A stretch of 64,000 bases of DNA, taken from NCBI RefSeq assembly GCF_030445035.2, contig NC_080677.1, forward strand, positions 151,715,169-151,779,168, in the 5' to 3' direction. Position 1 is the stretch's first letter; each line of letters starts with the position of its first letter. Below the pieces are notes generated by a model. The model was given only the letters and a program-made list of their open reading frames with translations. It was not told the origin of the DNA and did no database searches. This DNA is from Dasypus novemcinctus (taxonomy: Eukaryota > Chordata > Mammalia > Cingulata > Dasypodidae). A program made the translations under genes and the position numbers. Positions 26,241 to 38,290 of this stretch are shown here, piece by piece.

Positions 26241-27529
26241 TCTTTGTGGTGTCTGTACTATTCCTGTGGAATCTCTCCTGGTTTTTTAAAAGTATATTAG
26301 CAGATGTGATTTTTTTTTCATATTTAGGAGAAGTTGAAGGGTCCCTCATATATGCCTGTGTGTAAACACGGAAATGGGTGATTGATTGCTAAACTTACCT
26401 AAAGATGAACGGTGAATTCTGAACTGAAGGAGCCATCATGTTAGGACTAACTAAAGGAAAAATTGTGTAGGCTAATTCTACATAATATTTCCACGCGTGC
26501 CCTCCACTCCCTGTGAGTCATTGTGGCTAGGCTGCTGTTTTGATTGAGTCCTAACCTCTGCTCTCATGAGCCCAGAGAAAGCTGATTCTAGTTTGTTTCC
26601 AATACTAGCCCGGTTCTTACTTTCCAACCTACAAAAGCAAGGCTTTCAGATGGACACGTTAATATTTGTGCAGTGTTTTGAAGGCATGAAGGGCAACACA
26701 CTCCTAGTTTTTATTAACTGCCTTTTGCACCAGTGCAGAAGGAGATGTGGTCCCAACCCCAAGGGCAAGCCCTGCGAGGACCTGTAGAAAACGTCCTCCT
26801 CCGTGTGTGACTGGTTTCTGTTGGTCTCACCATGGCAGTGACCACCCTGGCTCTAGGTCGTAATTCTAGCACCTCGGGCTTAGTAACAAGTGGGTATGGC
26901 ATGCCAAGTGAATATTGCCGCTTTGATTTTTTTTTACATACATTGCAAAATACGGGAAAGTATAAAAGGAAAGATGGGCAGATTTGTTAATTTTCTCACT
27001 GACCAGGAGGCCCACTGCAAATGCCAAAATTCTCAGGTTATTTATCTCAACTGGCAGTAAGACAAGGAACAAGAGAGGCAATATTGAGTGTTGTGGGAAC
27101 CCAAATCACACGGGGATTTGTAGATGAGGACTGGCACGTTGAACTACACCGAGAAGAGAAGTTGGAATAGATACGGTTTAGCAGAGAAGTGAAAATACAC
27201 TCCACGAAGCAATCTTATCCCAATGAAGTGAACTTCTGGCTCCAAAACACAGCACGGGGCCTTCGAGGCATTTGTCAGGAAGAGGCAAACCAGGCACTGT
27301 TGAGACTTACGCTGTTCTCAGCCTGGTACTGTTGGAGAGAAACCCCAAGTCCAGGAGACGAGTACAGGTGCGGACCCTGAGGCACAAACTCAGGCGAGGA
27401 TGGAAGTGGAGTAGCTCAGCTGTCCCTTGACGGGACCTCCACTCTGAAATCACTCTCAGTCCATTAAGACACACATACACATACATATATATTTACATTA
27501 TATCATGTATGTAAAAAATACATATATAG
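26241..27529. other. Intergenic, no gene seen
   Basis: Sequence downstream of PARD3. It contains only short chance frames and ends in an A+T-rich TA/CA microsatellite at about 27466-27529. I see no splice-linked exon or RNA gene. Confidence 0.6.
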
Positions 27530-28343
27530 TATCTTAGTTTGCTAGGGCTACTGTAACAAAGTACCGTAAACTACTTGGCTCAAACAACAGAAATTTATTA
27601 TCTCAGGTCTTTTTTTTTTTTAAAAGATTTATTTCTTTATCCCCCTGCATTTTCTGCTCTCTGTGTCCATTTGCTGTGTGTTCTTCTGTGCCTGCCTATA
27701 TTCTCACTAGGCGGGCTCCAGGAACTGATCCCAGGACCTTCCGGAATGGGAAAGAGGCAATTGTTCTCTTGCTCTACCTCAGCTCCCTGATCTGCTGCAT
27801 GTCTTATTGTCTCTCCTTTGTGCTTCTATGTCTCTTTTTGTTGCAGTATCTTGCTGCACCAGCTCTCCGCGTAGGCCAGCACTCCTGCATGGGGCAGTAC
27901 TCTGTGCATGCTAGCACTCCACGTGGGCCAGCTTGCCTTCACCAGGAGGCCCTGGGCATCAAACCCTGGACCTCCTATATTGTGGACGGGAGCCCAATTG
28001 CTTGAGCCATATCCGCATCCCCGTTATCTCAGTTCTGTAAGCTAGGTGTTTGAAATCAAGGGGTTGGTAGGACCGTGCTTCTCCTTCAAGGGAAGAGTCC
28101 CTTCCATGCCTGTCTCCTGGCTGCTGCTGGGTGGCTGGCAATCCATAACATCCCTGAGCCTGTGGCAGCATCACTCAAACTCTGGCTCTGTCATGTGGCC
28201 ATCTCTCTCTGTATTCAAGAGGCCCACCCTAATCTAGTTTGTCTTCATCTCAGTCAAAATTCTATTAAAATATCCTGTGTACAAATAGGTTCACATCCAC
28301 AGGACTGGAATTAACTTTTGGGGGACACAATTCAATCCCTGTC
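27530..28343 (-). mobile_element. MaLR-type LTR, antisense, split by a SINE
   Basis: The left part (27530-27606) opens with 'atcttagtttgctagggcta' and 'aacaacagaaatttattatc', the classic reverse start of MLT1/MaLR LTRs. The right part (28033-28343) runs through 'gtcatgtggccatctctctc' to 'gggggacacaattcaatccc'. A DAS SINE (27607-28023) interrupts them. The LTR is therefore older than the SINE. Confidence 0.65.
27607..28023 (-). mobile_element. DAS-type SINE nested in an LTR, antisense
   Basis: It begins with a T run (the reversed tail) and ends in an antisense tRNA-like head at about 27945-28023 with 'catcaaaccctggacctcct'. A second head-like unit is at about 27715-27775, so the element looks dimeric. 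A perfect TTATCTCAG duplication (27598-27606 and 28024-28032) marks its insertion into the host LTR. The 109-codon open frame across it is not a gene. Confidence 0.8.
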
Positions 28344-30881
28344 CTATGTATAATATGTATTACATCTAAGATACTCTATAGTAGATATGAAATAATATAT
28401 GTACATATATGTTTGTGTATATCTATAAAATTTAAGCACTCCCCACTTCCTTTCCCTGTGGGGTCAAGTAGCCCAAAGACTGCTCAGAGGTCAAAGCTTT
28501 CCACAAACAGGAAGAAGAGTAGGACCTGAGCTTCCCAGGTTTTCTGCCAAGGAGGTCAAAGATATCAAATCAGAATAGTAAACCAAAATGAGTTTCTTTT
28601 TCATTTAATGGGGGCAGCTGTTTTCATGCCAGGCCCATTTTGAAAGGAGGCAGAGAAAATAGGCAAATGGAGCAGACCACCTGTGAGTGGTGTATTTCAC
28701 GATCGTCCACCATGAAGAGTCTGAAGACAAGGCTGCAATAGGTGAGAAACCTGGAGTCACTGTAGCTTCTTGAGTGGACTGCTGTCCCCCTCTGCCAACT
28801 TCACTGTTTTTGACTTATCCAAATATGGCAGTCATCTTTAAGACCACTCCCCCTCCCATATGCTTTATGGGAAAGCACACATGTTTTCTTACACATATAA
28901 CATGTATGTGTATGGGCATGTGGAATTCTATATTTGTCTGGTTATTCTAACGTGTTCCCTATTTCCTCCTACGAAGTCTTGCTATTGCCCTCAGTTGAAA
29001 CCAGCCTAATACTAAGCAGATAGTGCTATGTTTCTGGTTTGTTTGCTAATCACGGAAAAGTAAAAAAAAAAAAAAAGATTCAACTAACTACCTCTAAGTA
29101 TTTTCTGTGCTGAATGTCCTTTGGAGAGCATAGTGTGTCATAAATTTAAATGTCTATTTAGCAATCAGGTTTTTTTTTTTTTAAACAGATTACTCAGATG
29201 ATGACATGTCAGGTAAGAAGATAATCTTCTTTTCTTCAGAGACAGGATATCATCTTAATAAGGCAGCTAATAAGAACGTTCACAGGTCAGAAACTGAGAG
29301 CGACGGGAATGTTTTAATGGAAAGCCACCTTCAGCTCTGAGTAATGATTAGGTCACAAAAGCTGGTTGAGTTAAATTGACTTTATTTTTAATGTATGGGA
29401 GATGAGGATTGTAATTCTGAACCTGAGCTTTAAAAAAAAAAATAGGGAAAGCAAATGACATTCTACTGTAGCTCTCATGGAGGCGGGGAGGGGCATTAGC
29501 ACACCACACAGCAGCAACTTCTATCCCGCTATAGTCTTTCCACCCAAATTCATCATCCTCCAAGTGCAGCTCATCTCTTTCCTCTTCCTTTAGATATTTT
29601 TGCCATGGAATCTTGCTCTCAGCTTTCATATTCCATTCAACAAAGTAGAAATCTCTAATTTTTTCTGTTTGGCTATAAATTTTCTTTAGATTAAACCGTA
29701 GAACAGGGAATTTCCTTTTTAAAGAATCCCAGTATGGGCCCCGTAAGATCAAGAATCCTTTAGTCAAAAGGATAATCACTTTTCCTTACAACTTATTTTC
29801 TTTTCTTAATTCAGATTTCAATAATCAGTTTTTGCTTTCTAATGTGTATTTTTTTTAAAGCAAGTGACATCAGCATTAGCCTGTCACTCTCCAGATGGGT
29901 GTTTTTAAAATTGAACAAGGAGAAAAGTGCAAGAAACAATGGACCAAGTCTTCCCATAGTGAAGTTGAACAGTTATTCATCGTTCATACAAAGCACTTAT
30001 TTGCTCCCAGGATCAATTAAATGTGTGAAAAACACCCTTTTTCTGAATTGCTCAACTAACTGCTGAGTCATCTCACACCACTGTCGGCTCAGTGGAGCCC
30101 TTTGGAGTTGCTTCCTCAACGCTGTGGATGCTTCTCGAAGAGCTTCTCCTGCTCCCAGGACGTTCTCCACCTGGGCACCTGCGGCTTGATGTCAGAGGTG
30201 CTCGCAAGAGCCTTTCTTCTCTAAAGGCAAGATTTGCCACTTGCTAGAAGGCTCCTTCTAAAACTGAAGTTTGGCTTCCATGGGGGATTTTTATGATGCA
30301 AAAACTTTAAGTACAACTTTGAAGGTTTTGCCATTAAAAACAATCTCATGCGGCTCAGGGCCCAGCTGACTGCAAATTACATGGGGCGGGGGGGTAGGGG
30401 GGCTGTATGCCATATATTGCAGGCAAGTGACAGGAAGGAAAACAAAGCATATTTCTTAACCAATCCTGACCTTGGCTAACATTCTGGTTTCAGGACTGGG
30501 TTCATATCTGACTTGCTTTTCTTCAGCTCTGGTTGTCAGCGGCAACATACTTACCCTAGTTGTTTATGTTGGGATGAAATGGGTGAATACATTAGCCTGA
30601 CAACCCGGAGAGGGGCCAGATCAAGCCTTGCCAATGAATGTGGGGTATTTTAGATGAAAGCAAACCTTTGACCTCGTCTTGTGAAGCCACAGAGTGAATT
30701 TGGCTTACACATGCCCTGACTCGCAACTCTATTTCCAAACTTTCCTTCATTTTATTTGCTTGGCTTGACTTCCATCTGAGCCCAAGGAGGCTCCATTCTG
30801 GTCCAAACAGCCAACGCCCTCCTACAAAATCTGAATCCCCGAGCAGAGGCCACACGCTGCCCTGGCTTCCCATTTTTAACA
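28344..30881. other. Intergenic, no gene seen
   Basis: It starts with a TATA/TATG microsatellite (to about 28432) and continues as unique sequence. The longest open frame here (143 codons on the - strand, 29348-29779) has no recognisable domain and no upstream or splice context, so I regard it as chance. A short G-rich patch (30383-30402) has several G runs. Confidence 0.6.
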
Positions 30882-30889
30882 TGGTCGAT

Positions 30890-31000
30890 GCAGCGGACAC
30901 AGAAGAACACGCAGTGAATGGAAACAGAGAGCAGACAACTTGAGGGGGTGGAGGGGAAGGGGAGAGAAATAAATCTTAAAAAAATAAAATAAAAATAAAG
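30890..31000 (+). mobile_element. DAS SINE, 5'-truncated to its 3' tail
   Basis: Only the last 110 bases of a DAS SINE are present: 'cagcggacacagaagaacac', 'agagagcagacaactt' and an A-rich AAATAAAATAAAA tail. The tRNA-like head is missing. A short likely duplication TGGTCGAT/TGGTCAAT (30882-30889 and 31001-31008, one mismatch) flanks it, so truncation happened during insertion. Confidence 0.7.
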
Positions 31001-31014
31001 TGGTCAATTCATTT

Positions 31015-31205
31015 CTATAGCACTTTACAGTTTGCAAAACACTCTTCTTTCTGAGTCCTCAAACCCAGTGAAACAGGTTAGAGAAATGACAGTCCAGGTT
31101 TACACACAAGGAAACTGAGACTCCATGGAGTTTGTGACTTATCACACAGTGGAGTCTGTGAGCAACTCAGTCAAAGCATAAAACCCTTTGTCCTAACTGC
31201 AGTCT
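31015..31205 (-). repeat. MIR-like fragment, antisense
   Basis: 'tagcactttacagtttgcaa', 'cacaaggaaactgagactcc' and 'cttatcacacagtggagtc' follow the antisense MIR order. Diverged. Confidence 0.45.
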
Positions 31206-31385
31206 ACCTTTTTAACTTAATAGTTTTATAAAAATAAAAGTTTGAGATTTTAGCTATTTTAAATTCTTGCTTTATGATAATTACACTTTATGTTGATTGG
31301 GAAGAGCAAGCCCAACATCATGTATTGAGTTATTGTAAAATTAGTAATGCCTTTCAAATGAATTTTATTATCATAGTGCTATTTA

Positions 31386-31484
31386 TATACAGTAGGAAAT
31401 TATATAGATGTGTGAGTAGATAAATGTATTTGTGTATATGTACATATATACACACATATGTGTATATATATATGTATATATAAT
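31386..31484. repeat. TA/CA-rich microsatellite
   Basis: Mixed TATG, TATA and CACA units, for example 'tatatacacacatatgtg' and a pure TA run near 31465. Intergenic. Confidence 0.75.
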
Positions 31485-32217
31485 GGTTTCACAGTGTGTC
31501 ACTATAACACAATGTATCATAAATTTCACATTTCTGTTGAAACAGACAATGCCAGGCATCCATGTGGACTTGCAGTTCCCACCTGGGACCCCATGTTGGT
31601 AACCATCGTCCATGCTGTGCCTGCTTTGCTTCACGATTTTAGATTTAATGTTGAGAAAAGAGTCATGTGAGATTGAAGACAGTGAAAATTGAAAAATGAG
31701 CAGGATCTACAGGATGCCGTAGGACACAGAGCAGCCACCAAGAAAGCCAGTCCCAGCAGCGGAATTTCTGAAGCAGATGCAAAAGAGCCCCCGAATGCTA
31801 ATCCAAAATAGCAAAGATCGCTGGGAGATTACGAAACAATAACAATTTGCATTAAATCATCAGCTGCTTTCAGCACAGATGGGAAAAACCTGTTACAAAA
31901 TGTTGTAAGACATTTGCAGCAGGCTTCAAGCTGGACATGCATTGAAAACATTCTTAAGCTTTTCACGTTGGGAATAAAAATGTAAATCATTTTTAGCAAG
32001 GGTTTTTTTTCTTTACACGTAATTTTTCTTGGTATTTTATTTTACTTTTGGTAAGGAGACGACACAGTCATAGCCAAAGGGAAATGATTCATTTACAGTT
32101 GGAGAGATAAAATTTATCTTCAAAGGGGTAGAATATTAATTATGCATAGAAAGAAACTTTTAGCTCTGAGACATTCCCAATGAAACGAGAGGCGAATTTC
32201 ACTCAAGATCCTAATCA

Positions 32218-32586
32218 GGGAAACGGACTTTGGCCCAGTGGTTAGGGCGTCCGTCTACCTTATGGGAGGTCCGCGGTTCAAACCCCGGGCCTCCTTGACC
32301 CGTGTGGAGCTGGCCATGCGCAGTGCTGATGCGCGCAAGGAGTGCCGTGCCACGCAAGGGTGTCCCCCGCGTGGGGGAGCCCCACGTGCAAGGAGTGCGC
32401 CCGTGAGGAAAGCCGCCCAGCGTGAAAAGAAAGTGCAGCCTGCCCAGGAATGGCGCCACCCACACTTCCCGTGCCGCTGACGACAACAGAAGCGGACAAA
32501 GAAACAAGACGCAGCAAATAGACACCGAGAACAGACAACCAGGGGAGGGGGGGAAATTAAATAAATAAATCTTTAAAAAAAAAAAA
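32218..32586 (+). mobile_element. Full-length DAS-III-type SINE
   Basis: A full-length armadillo SINE. The tRNA-like head has an A-box-like TGGCCCAGTGGTTAGG (32231-32246) and a B-box GGTTCAAACCC (32275-32285). A GC-rich body with 'gcgcaaggagtgccgtgcc' follows, then a AAATAAATAAATCTTTAAAA tail. A perfect 13-bp duplication AAGATCCTAATCA lies at 32205-32217 and 32587-32599. The many CpGs and intact duplication suggest a relatively young copy. Confidence 0.9.
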
Positions 32587-33214
32587 AAGATCCTAATCAA
32601 ACACAGTTAACAATATCTCAGAGAGAAACCTTGACAGCTGCTGAGAGCGTCTGCTTTTCTGGTCCAGTTTCAGAGCATCAGACTCGCTAGGATGGAATTC
32701 CAGTGGTGGTAGCTCTCTGGCCCTGAGGCTTGCCGGGGACCCAGCGAGGCTCTTTGCCATCGCTGCCCCTTTAAGCAGCTGCAGGTGGGTCGTGAGGCAG
32801 AGCCAGGAGCTGATGTTCTCTTGCCCCCGGCCCAGCTCCTCTGACCCCTGGAGAAGAGAGGCAGCCAGCTAGAGACTCACAGGGTCTGAAGGAGCCATTT
32901 CCCTCAGCTACAGCACTCCTTCCCATAAGCCAGGAAATGTCCTCTCCATTCCTTAGGGCATGGGGCTCGTCAGGAACTTCCCATCTCTGATAGGTTACTT
33001 CGTATACTGTGTCTGTATCTGTGGCAGCGGGTCTTAAATCCTATTAGGTGTTCCCTCTGGATTAATTGAAAATCCTGGATATCCTATTTGTGTGATTTGT
33101 TCAATGTAATTGTAAGGCCATGAAGAAGGCGATATTGATTTTTAAGTTAAGATGCTATTTTATATGCCCAGAAAGTTATAATGTAGAACTTCAAGTCAGT
33201 TTAAGAAAAATAAT

Positions 33215-33320
33215 TGTCTCATTTTCATTCATTCACACATTCATTCATTTACAAATACACCCACTGTATACCAAGTGCTATTGTAGGTGCTCAGAATAGA
33301 ACAAGGAATAACATATAGAA
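33215..33320 (-). repeat. L2-like 3'-end fragment, antisense
   Basis: 'cattcattcacacattcatt' leads into 'accaagtgctattgtaggtg' and 'ctcagaatagaacaaggaa', the reversed L2 3' terminal region. Diverged. Confidence 0.4.
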
Positions 33321-33458
33321 GAAAAGGAAGGAAAGCCTCAGATGTCAGTGAAGTTCTGAGAAAATTCGACAAGACCAATGGAGAGTCCTTGAGTCAAAGT
33401 TCTCCTTCAAGGAGTCCTGCATCTCTTTGGAATGGGTCTGCTTAGTATCCCTGCTGCC

Positions 33459-33502
33459 TGGAAGAAGCTTATGAAAAGCATGGAAGAAGCTCATGAAAAG
33501 CA
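33459..33502. repeat. 22-bp tandem duplication
   Basis: Two copies of a 22-bp unit (TGGAAGAAGCTTATGAAAAG plus CA) stand head to tail with a single T/C difference. Outside any recognised transposon. Confidence 0.85.
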
Positions 33503-33954
33503 TGGACTTGGCACAAAGACAGGGTTGCATCTCAGGGAGCAGCAGCTGGGACCCTCAGTTATGCTCCCTGAAGTAGAAGCTTTCAGTGACTCATGTTCAG
33601 GGTCACCATGTCTTGGGGTGACTTTCCATGATCTATTAAGATAGATTCTCCAAATTTTCTGCATTTTATCCTGTCACCCAGCAGACCTGGGACACCTTCT
33701 CACCTGGTCCACACATTTTAAAACATTGCTGGGGGTAGGTGGGGAGGATGTAAAGAAGATTGTCTGGCCATATGACTTACGCTTTGTGCCTGAAACAGCT
33801 CCCCACACTGCTCCTTCCCTCTGCAAGTTATTGCCAATTTAAAGCCTTTGAGTGTTTAGATTGATGACTCCTGTCTAGGAAGAAGTTTACTAGGTCTTTC
33901 TAACTAGGAATCGTTCCATGTTCTATGGGTAAGTATAACTGATCAAAATCCCGC

Positions 33955-34355
33955 TATGGTAGATTGCATTATGTACCCTAGAAAAAACATGTTCTTAATC
34001 TAAATCCAATTCCTGTGGATGTGAACCCATTAATAATAGAACCTCTTGAAGATGGTATTTTCAGTTAAGGTGTGGCCAACTGAATCAGGTTGGGTCTTAA
34101 TTCTATTACTAGAGGCCTTATAAAGAGAGAGCCACAGGGAGGAGCCAGAAGCCATCTGTCAACAGAACCTAGAGGAGAAAGGAGAGGACATCACCATGTG
34201 ATGGGAAAGCCAAGGAAGCCAAGGATTGCCGAGCAGCCAGAATGCTGGGAGGAAGCAAGTCTTCCAGTCTTCAAAACCTTGAGACAACAAACTCCTATTG
34301 TTTGAGCCAATCCATTGTTCAGTATCTGTCATAACAGCATGGAAAACCAAGGCAC
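33955..34355 (+). mobile_element. MaLR-type LTR (MLT1-like)
   Basis: The order 'gattgcattatgtaccctag', 'attcctgtggatgtgaaccc', 'ccttataaagagagagccac', 'catgtgatgggaaagccaa' and 'gagacaacaaactcctattg' is the MLT1-like layout on the + strand. No target duplication is clear. Confidence 0.65.
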
Positions 34356-35504
34356 TTGCTCAGTGGGAATGGGTTAGTATTGATCAGTGATTTAAACTAC
34401 AGAGAAACTACCTGCCATTGTGCATATAGGAAAGAGGATTTTGAGAGTTTTATTTTTCCTTAAAAACAAAACAAAAAAACTAGGTATAACAAAGAGGAAC
34501 CCAAGAAACTTTTTAATCCTTCAGGTTGATTCAGACAAAAAAAAAAAACCTTATATCTGGCTTATCCTTTGATTCCATTGCTAGAACATGCAAAAGTTCT
34601 CTTAAGATGAATTCTTGGCCTGATTTTTTTTTTCCTCACTGGGCTCTATCAGAATGTTTTAAAATTTAATCAGAAGAATTGTTCAAAAGCTCAACTTATA
34701 CAAATAACAAAAATAAGCACTCTGATTGGGTTCTGTCTGATGCCCTCCAGAAGCTGCTGATTTAGCTCCAGGTAGATATTGAGTGGGATCTCGTGTGGGA
34801 GACTCAGAGGCTCCTGTGGATTCAGATGCTCCCTACAGGATGGCAACCACCTGGGGACCTGCCTCCGCTCAAAAGAAGACCAGCCCAAACAGCACCTCTT
34901 CCAGAAAGTGCTCACAAGATGAATTATTTTTGCAAGGGTTCAAATTGAGGGTAAGCCAGAGACAGAACACTCAGACAAGATATTGGAATTTTAGGATACA
35001 AGGTGTCCAGCTCATATTTGGAAGGATGAAGGGGATGGTACAAGGAACAGGAACTGGGAGTTTTGCAGCCCTTTGAATCCTGAGATGACAGGAGCCTGAA
35101 GAGTTTCGAGCCATATGATTACTATTTAATAATGTTGGCCATTAGGAGACCATCGAATAGTCATATTCTGCTTGGGTGTGCCAACTTTTCTCCAGCTCCA
35201 GAGCAGCCTGGCAAAAACACTGGCTTTGTCAGATGGCCTCTTGGCTCTGGTGGGATTATTGATCACCCTTGAAGGATAGGAAGTGCTGCTATCTTTCTGA
35301 TTAAAAGTTTCTTACAAAGGAGAACAAAGGCCTGAGGTGACGGGCATGCTTAATAGCCTACATTAAAGAAAGCTCTACATTAAGGAGTGCCTGTTGCCAG
35401 AATGTACTTTCTGATTTTTGCCACAGTGTAACTTTAATGGACCCTTTATTATTCTTTTTTCCTTTTAGATGTCGTCTCCTTCTTTAGTCTGGCTCAATCA
35501 TCAT
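34356..35504. other. Intergenic, no gene seen
   Basis: Unique sequence with two poly(A)/poly(T) stretches (near 34540 and 34625). The 97-codon + strand frame at 34783-35076 shows no recognised domain. Confidence 0.6.
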
Positions 35505-35511
35505 CCATCTT

Positions 35512-35608
35512 TTTTTTTTTTTTTCCTTTAGGAGGTACCGGGGATTGAACCCAGGAACTCATACCTGGGAAGCAGGTGCTGAACCACTGAGCTACACCCA
35601 CTCTCCAG
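35512..35608 (-). mobile_element. Monomeric tRNA-like DAS SINE, antisense
   Basis: A T-rich tail read backwards precedes 'ctttaggaggtaccgggg', 'attgaacccaggaac' and 'accactgagctacaccc', the antisense B and A boxes of a tRNA-like head. A short CCATCTT duplication (35505-35511 and 35609-35615) flanks it. A single-unit version of the dimer seen at 18.3 kb. Confidence 0.7.
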
Positions 35609-36254
35609 CCATCTTCTCTTTTGCCAATTTACTTTATGTACTTTTCTTTGCTAAGATTTATAGTCTCCCTGTGAAAATGAGCTGATCAGCTGGGGAAAAA
35701 AACCCATTGATGCTAGTATTTTTAGGGACACATACATTAGATTCCTTTTTAGGGGTTCTGAAGGTGAGATTCCTAAAGGGACATTGCAACACCTAGCAAA
35801 GCGATTCATCTACACACAGCAGGAACGAATCCATTTCAGTCCAGATGGGTTTGGAGGCAATGTTTCAAACATAGCTTAACCCTTTGCTATGCCATCAATG
35901 CACCTTGTGTCCTCACTCTTGGACTAGCTCTGAGGCATGGTTCTGATGCCTGCATGTGCCATGTTGATCTCTTCACCCAATTCACCACTAGGATTTATTT
36001 CCTCTCATTATTGTATCTCAGGTCGATTTCTGGCTTTGGTTTTCCTTCTATGGTAAGCAAGTCCTTCTTTGGTAAACCAAGTTGCAGCATGTTTTGGTTT
36101 GCCCAAACAGCTCTGCTGCATCTTTCCAAATATATTCCAGGCTTGGATTAGAAGCTGTTGTCCCCAGATGGCACCCAGGGGCACTGCATCCATCACTTAT
36201 GATAGGTTAACATTGTGAAATTAATTGACCATGAAATTAGCCTAGCTTATTCTG

Positions 36255-36300
36255 GCTTTTTTCTCATAGTAGGCACTCAATAAATGTTTGTTGAATGAAT
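36255..36300 (+). repeat. L2-like 3' terminus
   Basis: 'tagtaggcactcaataaatg' followed by 'tttgttgaatgaatg' matches the L2 3' end on the + strand. Only the terminus is clear. Confidence 0.4.
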
Positions 36301-36441
36301 GCTTTGCATGAAACTTTAAGTGAATTATTTTTTTAAACTGTAATATCTTTCTAATTTTCCACATTGCCTTTAAAAAGAGCAAACACATAATGTTTCTGTA
36401 AACAATAATACAAAAGGGGAACTCATTATAAGAAATGGGAT

Positions 36442-36918
36442 TGTCTTCATTTGTTTGCCTGTTAAGACAAATATCACACACTGTTTGGCTTAATAACAGG
36501 AATTTATTGGCTCACGACTTCAGAGGCCAGAAGACCTAAGTCAAGGCATCGGCAAGGCCAAGCTTTCTCTCTGAAGCCCCTAGGGTTCTGGGGCTGGCTT
36601 GTCACAACGCTGTCACAGCAAGCTCTCTCTCGCCTTGTGTCTGCTCTTCCCGCTTCCCTGACCTCGGGCTCCTGGCTCCTCTCGCTGCCTCCATTTTCCC
36701 TTGCTACTTAAAGCTCCTACCACACAGACTAAGGCCTGCGCTCATTCAGCTGGCCACACCTACCTAGGATCTTAGAGGACTCTACTCACCTGAATTCCGC
36801 CCCCTTCTCTAATAATACATCTTCAAATGGGCCGTTTACCAGGGGTCCACACCCACAGGAACGCAGGCTAGGCTTAAGAACATGTCTTCTGTTGGGGTAC
36901 ACAATTCAACCCAGCACA
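36442..36918 (-). mobile_element. MaLR-type LTR, antisense
   Basis: The block starts 'tgtcttcatttgtttgcctg', includes 'aacaggaatttattggctca', and ends in 'acacaattcaacccagcaca'. The same family appears at 45832-46262. No target duplication is readable. Confidence 0.6.
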
Positions 36919-37431
36919 AGTTGTGGGCATAAATCTGAAGGAGAGAAGCTGAAGAAGACAAATATCCTGGGCTCTCCAGTGACTGTGTTTGGGAGGCATC
37001 CTTGAGGAAACCCAGTACGTTTTAATGAAATTGTTTGAATGGAATATTGCTCCCTCCTTATTTTGAGATCCCTTCCCTTGGCGCAGCCCTGGAATAAAAA
37101 TGCTGGGATTCTGGGTTCGGTCCTGGGCCCTCCTCCCTTCTCACTCTGCCCTCTTCCTGTGCAGTGCCTTCCGTTGCCTTTCACGTGGTGAAGAGCCCTC
37201 TCGGCTCTCTGGGACCGCTCAGTTCTTTCAAGCTCATCACGCTGGCCCGCCTTGCTCTGATCTGCAGCCCGAGGAACAACTGTCTCTCTCGGCTGCGCGA
37301 GTCTGCTCCCTCCTCCTTGGAGTCCCTGGTTTCTTGAGGCGCTCGTTGCACTGCTCGGGCACACAGGTTTCCTCCACTCTGCCCTCTGCTGTGGGTAGTA
37401 TTTATCCCAGTCTTGCTTGTGATACAGTTTA

Positions 37432-37662
37432 GGGCAGCGTGAGGAACATGGACCCTGGAGTGGACTAACCTGGGTTTGAATCCTGGATTTGCCACCTACT
37501 CATTGGGTGGCCTTGAGTGGCCCCCACGTCTCAGCAGCCTCACCTGTGAAATGGAGACAGTTACAGTACCTGCCTCACAGGGTTGAGGAGAGCATTAACT
37601 GACAAGGCAACTGCTTAGTTCCAGGCACAGAACACAACGAGGGCCCCAAAATATTAGCTGTT
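37432..37662 (+). repeat. MIR SINE, well preserved
   Basis: Nearly complete MIR order: 'ggaccctggagtggactaac', 'ctgggtttgaatcctgga', 'tttgccacctactcattggg', 'cacctgtgaaatggagac', 'ctcacagggttgaggaga'. The clearest MIR in the window. Confidence 0.75.
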
Positions 37663-37754
37663 AGTCTTCTTCACAGAGACTCTTCTAAAAGTATTTCCAG
37701 GCAGTGCTCTCAGTCCACGCGGCTTGGAAGGAAGTTTCCAGCGACAAATCTCCT

Positions 37755-38183
37755 GGGAAGAAGATTTAGCCCAACGGATAGGGCATCTGCCTGCCACATG
37801 GGAAGTCCAGGGTTCAAACCCCAGGCCTCCTTGACCCATGTGGAGCTGGCCCACGTGCAGTGCTGATGAACGCTAGGAGTGCCCTGCCATGCAGGGGTGT
37901 CCCCCACGTAGGGGAGCCCCACGCGCAAGGAGTGCACCCCATAAGGAGAGCTGCCCAGCGTGAAAGAACGTGCAGCCTGCCCAGGAATGGTGCCGCACAC
38001 ACGGAGAGCTGACACAACAAGATGACACAATACAAAGAGACAGATTCTGGGTGCCACTGACAAGAATGCAAGCGGACACAGAAGAACACACAGCAAATGG
38101 ACACAGAGAGCAGACAACTGGGGGGCGGGAAAGGGGAGAAAAAGAAATAAAAAATAAATCTTTAAAAAAGAAAAAGAAAAGAA
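37755..38183 (+). mobile_element. Full-length DAS-III-type SINE
   Basis: Full-length copy with a tRNA-like head (B-box GGTTCAAACCC near 37813), a GC-rich body with 'ggggtgtcccccacgtaggg', and an A-rich tail with interspersed G. A perfect ACAAATCTCCT duplication is at 37744-37754 and 38184-38194. Several long antisense open frames (up to 138 codons) cross it; they are by-products of the CG-rich SINE body. Confidence 0.9.
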
Positions 38184-38290
38184 ACAAATCTCCTAGGCAC
38201 TGGGCCATCCATCCCCATCCACTCGGTCCCGGCCCCTGGTTCCTCTGCTCCTCTGGCTGAAGTCTTTCATGTAAACTGACTGCTGGCACA

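Noticed and set aside
29348..29779. 143-codon - strand frame
   Set aside because: It looks superficially protein-like (Lys/Glu-rich), but I recognise no family, and poly(A)/poly(T) stretches cross it.
32220..32295. Second tRNA-like sequence with a clear B box
   Set aside because: It is the head of a full-length DAS-III-type SINE with a 13-bp target duplication.
37710..38289. Open frames of 135-138 codons on the - strand
   Set aside because: SINE-derived; near-identical translations recur at other SINE copies.
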